From Clostridiales bacterium UBA3705 (GTDB taxonomy: Bacteria; Bacillota_A; Clostridia; Oscillospirales; Oscillospiraceae): a stretch of DNA of 18,348 bases. The translations under genes were made by a program, and so were the position numbers. Positions 14,514 to 18,348 of the stretch are shown piece by piece. The DNA lies in contig DFIE01000129.1 in NCBI GenBank assembly GCA_002372735.1, positions 1-18,348 on the forward strand, written 5' to 3'. Under the pieces are notes generated by a model, which searched no databases, was not told the origin of the DNA, and saw only the letters and a program-made list of their open reading frames with translations. Position 1 is the first letter of the stretch, and each line of letters starts with the position of its first letter.

Positions 14514-15460
14514 CCGAAGCGGATCACCTGGCCGGTGAGGGCGTTGACGGTGAAATCCATGCCGTGCCGGAAGCCGGAGTCCCCAAGCTCCCAGAATCTG
14601 CCTATAAAGCGCCAGGCGGGAACGAGCCTGCCGTTTTCGGCGTCAATGGCCAGGATCGGCTCATAGTCCTCCAGAACACAGACCCAGGGAAAGGGGTTGG
14701 CCTGCAGCTGCAGGCTCGCCAGGAGCTTTGCCTCCTCCATAGAGAAGGCGGAGGCCAGGTCGTCGGTCTGCAGGGCGGCGCCCAGCCGGAGGGGATATTC
14801 CAGGGTAATTGCCCCGTCCAGAACGCGCAGGGCGCTGCCCATGGTCAGGTCAAAGGGTTGGGTGTCCACCTTGACCCCCTGGGCAAAGAAGGCATAGCAC
14901 AGGCTCTCCCCCTCATCAGAATCCGGGGGAACCTGCTGCAGGGTGAAGCCCGAGGGGTCTGTCAGCCAGGCGGCAAGCTGCTCCGCCAGGGCGGGGGCGT
15001 CGTCCTGCCCCAGCCCCTCAAGGGACAGCCAGTTGGCGGACACCTCAACCCGGATCTCTGTGTCCCCCCGGGTCAGCACGACCCGGGTCTGCCCGGCCTC
15101 GGTTTCGGCGGACGATTCCTCCGCGTCCGGAAACAGTGCCGCCTGAAGCTCCGGCCACAGGGTGCGGCAGTCCAGGGGCGCATAGGACCAGGTGGTCCCT
15201 GTACCGTCCAGGGACGCCTCCGGGTCAATCTGCCAGAGCATTGCGGGCTGCCCCAGTCTGAGGGCCTCGGCGACCTCCTGCGGAAGGGCATCGCCGCCAG
15301 GGGCAGCTTCTGTGTATATTGCCGCTTCTGTTGACGGCGCGTCTGTCTGCGCAGCGGGGGTCTGCACGGGTGCGGCGGGGGATGGCACTGCCGGCGTGCA
15401 GGCGCACAGCGGCAGCGTAACCAGCAAAGACAGTATCAGACAAGTCAGCGTTCGTTTCAT
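14510..15460 (-). CDS. Lipoprotein of the ECF-ABC operon
   Basis: A 316-residue predicted lipoprotein. The signal segment MKRTLTCLILSLLVTLPLCA ends in the lipobox LCAC, with the lipidated cysteine at 21. A Pro/Ala/Thr-rich linker (22-50) follows. The C-terminal part, with ILAIDAENGRLVPAWRF and DFTVNALTGQVIRFG, resembles a PepSY- or YycH/YycI-like fold, in which such 'N-x-x-TG' turns recur. The start has GGAGG just upstream and lies 13 bases after the anti-sigma gene. It could be a ligand-sensing partner of the anti-sigma protein or an extracellular accessory of the transporter; nothing in the sequence decides between these. Confidence 0.82.
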   Translation of the reverse strand: MKRTLTCLILSLLVTLPLCACTPAVPSPAAPVQTPAAQTDAPSTEAAIYTEAAPGGDALPQEVAEALRLGQPAMLWQIDPEASLDGTGTTWSYAPLDCRTLWPELQAALFPDAEESSAETEAGQTRVVLTRGDTEIRVEVSANWLSLEGLGQDDAPALAEQLAAWLTDPSGFTLQQVPPDSDEGESLCYAFFAQGVKVDTQPFDLTMGSALRVLDGAITLEYPLRLGAALQTDDLASAFSMEEAKLLASLQLQANPFPWVCVLEDYEPILAIDAENGRLVPAWRFIGRFWELGDSGFRHGMDFTVNALTGQVIRFG

Positions 15461-15473
15461 GGTTCCTCCAATC

Positions 15474-16670
15474 TCAGGGCATCAGACCGGCGGACGTGTC
15501 CGGGGTGAGGACGCAGCCCTCCAGAATCTGAAGCAGGTCTTCCACAGGCAGCCTCTCCGGGCCGGTGGATTTGATGGTATAGTCCGCGCCGTCAAAGTGC
15601 CAGAGCAGCTGGGCCGCGGCGTCGGTCTGGTAGCAGGTCACGTCCATGCCCCCTGCCTGCGCCGCTGTTTTCTCATACTCCCGGGCGGAGAGCTCCCAAT
15701 CCTCCCGGATGTCGTCGTTTCTCCCCTGGGGGGCGATGCTCAGCTCCAGGGTACTGGGTGGGTTGGTCTCGCCCTGCAGCCAGAGGAAAAAATACTCTCC
15801 GTTTGTGTATTGCAGCCCCCGGCTTTGGGTGTAGCCCTCCGGCGCGGAGGCGGGAAAGAGAATCCGGGTCAGCCCCAGCCGGGGCAAAGGCAGGACAACG
15901 GCGGGCACGGACTCTACGGTGATGTATTTGTCGATCCGCTCCACCGGGGCAATACTCTCCAGGATTGCCCCCAGGGTCTGCTCCGACATGGCGTAGTTGA
16001 CCTCCATGGTGAACAGATAGTCGCCGTCCGACCAGTAGAGCTTTTGCAGGCCGGGCCGCTGGGCGCGGCTGCCCCCGGCCTCCAGCACAGAGGGGGCAAC
16101 CGTGATGCGCTGCACCCAAAAGCCGCCCAGCATCAGCTGGTCCACCGTCCAGGCCGCGTCAAAGCCGGTGGACACAGAGTCCAGGGGCTGCTCCACGGTG
16201 TAGCCCGGTGCCGCGTGCTGCCGGAACACCACGTAAGACCCGTCCCCGCTCCGCCACTGCAGCAGGGTATCCCTGCGGAAGGACGGCGTCTGCCCGGCTG
16301 TCACCTGCAGAGGAATCGGGTCCCAGGCCCGGGCGGGCAGCAGGGGGACATAGCAGGTTTCAATGGTCTTTGGCGCGTCCGGATTCATACGGACGTCCAG
16401 GAAGACGTCCATGGCGCCCTCCCGGGGATCTGCGGGCTTCCCCTCCCGGACATGAAGGCCGGATACATAGGTCTGTCCGGTCCGCAGGCCGAAGAGGGCG
16501 TTCCGGATCGCCGGGACCCCGAACACCGTGGTGGACAGCAGCACGATCACCGCCGCAGCCATGAGAATCCCCATCCGGAGCCGGTGGGTGCGGGGCGCGC
16601 GCCTCTCGCTGTGCTCCAGATCCGCGGCATCGGCTGCCCCGATGGCAGAGAGCAATTCCAAGGCTGTCAT
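15474..16670 (-). CDS. One-pass anti-sigma-like protein with DUF4367-like ectodomain
   Basis: A 398-residue protein encoded directly after the ECF sigma gene with a 4-base ATGA overlap, the standard position of an anti-sigma factor. The cytoplasmic part is very short (about 32 residues, starting MTALELLSAIGAADAADLEH) and lacks the H-x3-C-x2-C zinc motif. A single membrane helix (33-52, MGILMAAAVIVLLSTTVFGV) leads to a large outside part. There, two stretches of the form 'YLFTMEVNY...LGAILESI' and 'LLWHFDGADYTIKS...LLQILEGC' resemble the repeated DUF4367-type unit that I associate with Clostridial anti-sigma proteins. It probably holds the sigma factor at the membrane and senses an external signal. 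The family assignment is moderate; the role is inferred from position. Confidence 0.75.
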   Translation of the reverse strand: MTALELLSAIGAADAADLEHSERRAPRTHRLRMGILMAAAVIVLLSTTVFGVPAIRNALFGLRTGQTYVSGLHVREGKPADPREGAMDVFLDVRMNPDAPKTIETCYVPLLPARAWDPIPLQVTAGQTPSFRRDTLLQWRSGDGSYVVFRQHAAPGYTVEQPLDSVSTGFDAAWTVDQLMLGGFWVQRITVAPSVLEAGGSRAQRPGLQKLYWSDGDYLFTMEVNYAMSEQTLGAILESIAPVERIDKYITVESVPAVVLPLPRLGLTRILFPASAPEGYTQSRGLQYTNGEYFFLWLQGETNPPSTLELSIAPQGRNDDIREDWELSAREYEKTAAQAGGMDVTCYQTDAAAQLLWHFDGADYTIKSTGPERLPVEDLLQILEGCVLTPDTSAGLMP

Positions 16671-17224
16671 GGCAGATATCCCTCCTTTTTCAGATGTGCC
16701 TTCAGCTTTTTCCTTGTGCGGGAGAGCAGATTCAGCACGTTGCTCTGGCGGATGCCATAGCGCCGGGCAATCTGTTCGGTGGTCTCAAAGAAGAAATACC
16801 GGCGCAGAAAGACGTCCCGCTCCCTTTGCCCGCAGGCAGCCAGGAACCGGCGGATGCTCTGCTCCAGCTCCTTGTCCTCCAGCTGCTGCTGGGGCAGCGG
16901 CGGGCCGCCGGCACACTCGGCAAGCTCCTCCAGGGCAAGCTCCAGGCTGCTGCCCCGCTTTTGGGCATGGAGCCTGCGCCAGCGGTCAATGGCCAGGTTG
17001 CGGGTGATTTTGGCAAAAAAGGGACGCAGCCGGGGCGGCCGCTCCGGCGGGATGGCGTTCCAGGCGTGGAGCCAGGTATCCGAAAGGGTCTCCTGGGCGT
17101 CCTCGTGATTTGCCAGCACCCCCATGGCAATTTTGTAGCAATATGCCCCGTAGCACTGCTGGGAGGCCGCGATGGCCGCCTCCTGCCGGGCAAAATACAG
17201 GGCAACAATCTCAGCATCCTCCAT
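16667..17224 (-). CDS. ECF-type RNA polymerase sigma factor
   Basis: A 185-residue group-4 sigma-70 factor that directs transcription of a small regulon. Region 2 (about 20-88) contains NHEDAQETLSDTWLHAWNAI and FFAKITRNLAIDRWRR, and region 4 (about 115-178) contains RERDVFLRRYFFFETTEQIA and a helix-turn-helix of the form YGIRQSNVLNLLSRTRKKLK. There is no region 1.1 or 3. ATG 17224 is chosen because AGGAGG lies 8 bases upstream; a GTG at 17230 is only 2 bases from that site. It is the first gene of a seven-gene minus-strand operon and overlaps the anti-sigma gene by ATGA. It probably controls this operon, but no clear ECF promoter was found in front of it. Confidence 0.93.
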   Translation of the reverse strand: MEDAEIVALYFARQEAAIAASQQCYGAYCYKIAMGVLANHEDAQETLSDTWLHAWNAIPPERPPRLRPFFAKITRNLAIDRWRRLHAQKRGSSLELALEELAECAGGPPLPQQQLEDKELEQSIRRFLAACGQRERDVFLRRYFFFETTEQIARRYGIRQSNVLNLLSRTRKKLKAHLKKEGYLP

Positions 17225-17253
17225 GCGCACACCTCCTGCAGGTCCCTACACCT

Positions 17254-17282
17254 GTTATAACGCAAACCGGAGGGAAGTTCTA
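17254..17282 (-). promoter_or_regulatory. Possible promoter of the ECF-ABC operon
   Basis: On the minus strand TATAAC (17254-17259) lies 17 bases from TAGAAC (17277-17282), a weak -35. The string GAACTT with CGTT 12 bases on looks like ECF promoter elements but the spacing is too short. The start codon is about 30 bases downstream. Confidence 0.3.
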
Positions 17283-17456
17283 TCCGTTTTTTCAAAATTT
17301 GCGAAAATTCCCCATATGGTCAGATTCCATTTACAAAACGTTCAATCTCTGTTTTCGATTCATTCATGATTTCGTCACAATTGTCCGGTATGATATGGCT
17401 GTAAGTTGAAGCGACCGACAAACCGCTGTACTTTTCATTTCTTCTCTTCTTTTCTC

Positions 17457-17498
17457 AAAGGGCCCCTGGCAGTACGCTGCCAGGGGTTCTTTGATTTT
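17457..17498 (+). terminator. Orphan intrinsic terminator, possible end of a small RNA
   Basis: CCCCTGGCAG (17463-17472) pairs perfectly with CTGCCAGGGG (17477-17486) around TACG, extended by AAAG/CTTT (17457-17460, 17489-17492), then GATTTTT. It points along the plus strand, lies before the promoter of the oxidoreductase gene, and no plus-strand gene precedes it. The rest of the 17225-17588 interval, apart from the promoters listed, holds nothing else I can name. Confidence 0.8.
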
Positions 17499-17511
17499 TC
17501 CCTGTTGACGG

Positions 17512-17540
17512 TTGCAATCGGCGGCGAAATATGGTACACT
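17512..17540 (+). promoter_or_regulatory. Promoter of the iron-sulfur oxidoreductase gene
   Basis: -35 TTGCAA (17512-17517), 17-base spacer, -10 TACACT (17535-17540) preceded by TGG. The start codon is about 49 bases downstream. An alternative -35 TTGACG at 17505 is too far away (24 bases). Confidence 0.65.
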
Positions 17541-17588
17541 GAACTGTAAGGTATCCGCCGGCAACAGAAATGAGAGAGAGGTACAGTT

Positions 17589-18348
17589 ATGGATCCTACC
17601 AAAATCACCGAGCGCACCGAGGGCTTTTATCCCCCCGAGGTGATGGAGGGCCCCTTCCGGGAGCCTATCGCCAAGCTGGGCAAGATGATTACCGACCGCA
17701 TCCCCCAGAAGCTTGGTCTGAAAAAAATTGAACGCACCGACCCCGAATACTGGGCCCTGGCCCTGATGATTACCGACGAGGAGGCGGAAATCGCCCTGCA
17801 GTTCGGCGGCATCCGCAAGCCCAAAACTCTGGCTGAGATGGTCAAGCGCACCGGCATCCCCGCCCAGGATCTGGAGCCCAAGCTGGAACGGATGGCCTGG
17901 GCCGGCGTGCTGGAATACAACTGGGAGAACCCCCAGCACGAAAAGCAGTATCTGGTGCCCATGTTTGTGCCCGGCAGCGGCGAGTTCTCCAACATGAACC
18001 CCGACCTGATGAAGCAGCATCCGGAGCTGGGTATGTTCTTCAACTACATGACCCGGCTGCCCCTGGAAAAGGTCACCAAAATGGTGCCCCCCGGCGGCGC
18101 AGGCATCGGCATGCACGTGATTCCCGTGGAGAAGGCCATCCGCATGGAGGACAAGTCCATCAGCATTGAGCATATCTCCCACTGGCTGGACAAGTATGAG
18201 GGCAAGTACGCCGCCAGCCCCTGCTCCTGCCGGCGCAGCCGCAAAACCTATGACGAGGGCTGCGGCGACGACGAAGAGGGCTGGTGCGTGGCCGTGGGCG
18301 ACATGGCCGACTATGTTGTAGAAACCAACAAGGGCGGCCGCTACATCA
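17589..18348 (+). CDS. Iron-sulfur protein, N-terminal part of a probable FAD-dependent oxidoreductase (partial)
   Basis: 253 codons are visible; the gene continues past the window. The start ATG at 17589 follows GAGAGAGGTACAG. The beginning (ERTEGFYPPEVMEGPFREPI) leads to a small winged-helix-like segment (about 76-110, RKPKTLAEMVKRTGIPAQDL) and then to conserved-looking blocks MVPPGGAGIGMHVIPVEKAI and SPCSCRRSRKTYDEGCGDD. Cysteines at 212, 214, 225 and 233 look like iron-sulfur ligands. From memory, proteins with this start in Oscillospiraceae are long, with later ferredoxin-like clusters and a glutamate-synthase-small-chain-like FAD/NAD(P) part. That C-terminal part is not visible here, so the enzymatic call is inference. 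It is divergent from the ECF operon and has its own promoter. Confidence 0.6.
   Translation, partial: MDPTKITERTEGFYPPEVMEGPFREPIAKLGKMITDRIPQKLGLKKIERTDPEYWALALMITDEEAEIALQFGGIRKPKTLAEMVKRTGIPAQDLEPKLERMAWAGVLEYNWENPQHEKQYLVPMFVPGSGEFSNMNPDLMKQHPELGMFFNYMTRLPLEKVTKMVPPGGAGIGMHVIPVEKAIRMEDKSISIEHISHWLDKYEGKYAASPCSCRRSRKTYDEGCGDDEEGWCVAVGDMADYVVETNKGGRYI

Noticed and set aside
15192..16760. 522-codon plus-strand frame opposite the anti-sigma and lipoprotein genes
   Set aside because: No signal, domain or ribosome site; the opposite strand has a coherent operon.
7916..17309. Shared string TTGCGAAAATT before clp/ferredoxin (7916-7926) and before the ECF operon (17299-17309)
   Set aside because: Eleven AT-rich bases with no shared extension or symmetry at the second place; chance is the simpler explanation.

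Overview
The window is GC-rich bacterial chromosome with dense genes, strong GGAGG-type ribosome binding sites, sigma-A-like promoters and tRNA genes that encode their CCA ends. Gene content and style point to a Firmicute of class Clostridia. The trmN6-rsmI pair, the MMPL plus Leu-x-x-Gly heptad pair, an ECF sigma with a one-pass anti-sigma, and an oxidoreductase type I remember from Oscillospiraceae all fit. The family-level placement is inference, because no database could be consulted.

Left part (1-5740). The left edge holds the start of elongation factor P (minus strand). Next comes a minus-strand acyltransferase-3 membrane protein with its own promoter. After a divergent intergenic region, which contains an unexpected intrinsic terminator, there is a plus-strand two-gene operon. 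It encodes an MMPL/RND-type transporter and an exported protein full of Leu-x-x-Gly heptads, and it ends at a strong terminator.

Middle part (5738-10870). A minus-strand ClpA/ClpC-like double AAA+ ATPase of compact size is divergent from a short 2x[4Fe-4S] ferredoxin. The ferredoxin is followed, across a terminator-like hairpin, by trmN6 and rsmI, which overlap by ATGA. A perfect 19-bp hairpin separates rsmI from a convergent gene for an unrecognised membrane protein with four cysteines.

tRNA and repeat region (10990-11631). A consensus promoter drives tRNA-Met(CAU) and tRNA-Glu(UUC), which abut with no spacer, followed by a perfect terminator. Then come about 400 bases without a gene. They hold a palindromic array built from the short motif AGTGATATT and its complement, and a second partial copy in direct orientation 271 bp downstream. 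The duplication also carries a decayed copy of the tRNA terminator.

Right part (11632-18348). A seven-gene minus-strand operon with overlapping or touching genes encodes, in order, an ECF sigma factor, a one-pass anti-sigma-like protein, a lipoprotein, three separate membrane proteins and an ABC ATPase. I read it as a self-regulated envelope-stress or antimicrobial-peptide export module; this is the best candidate for an undescribed system here. Divergent from it, after an orphan terminator that may mark a small RNA, begins a large iron-sulfur protein, probably an FAD-dependent oxidoreductase, cut by the window edge.
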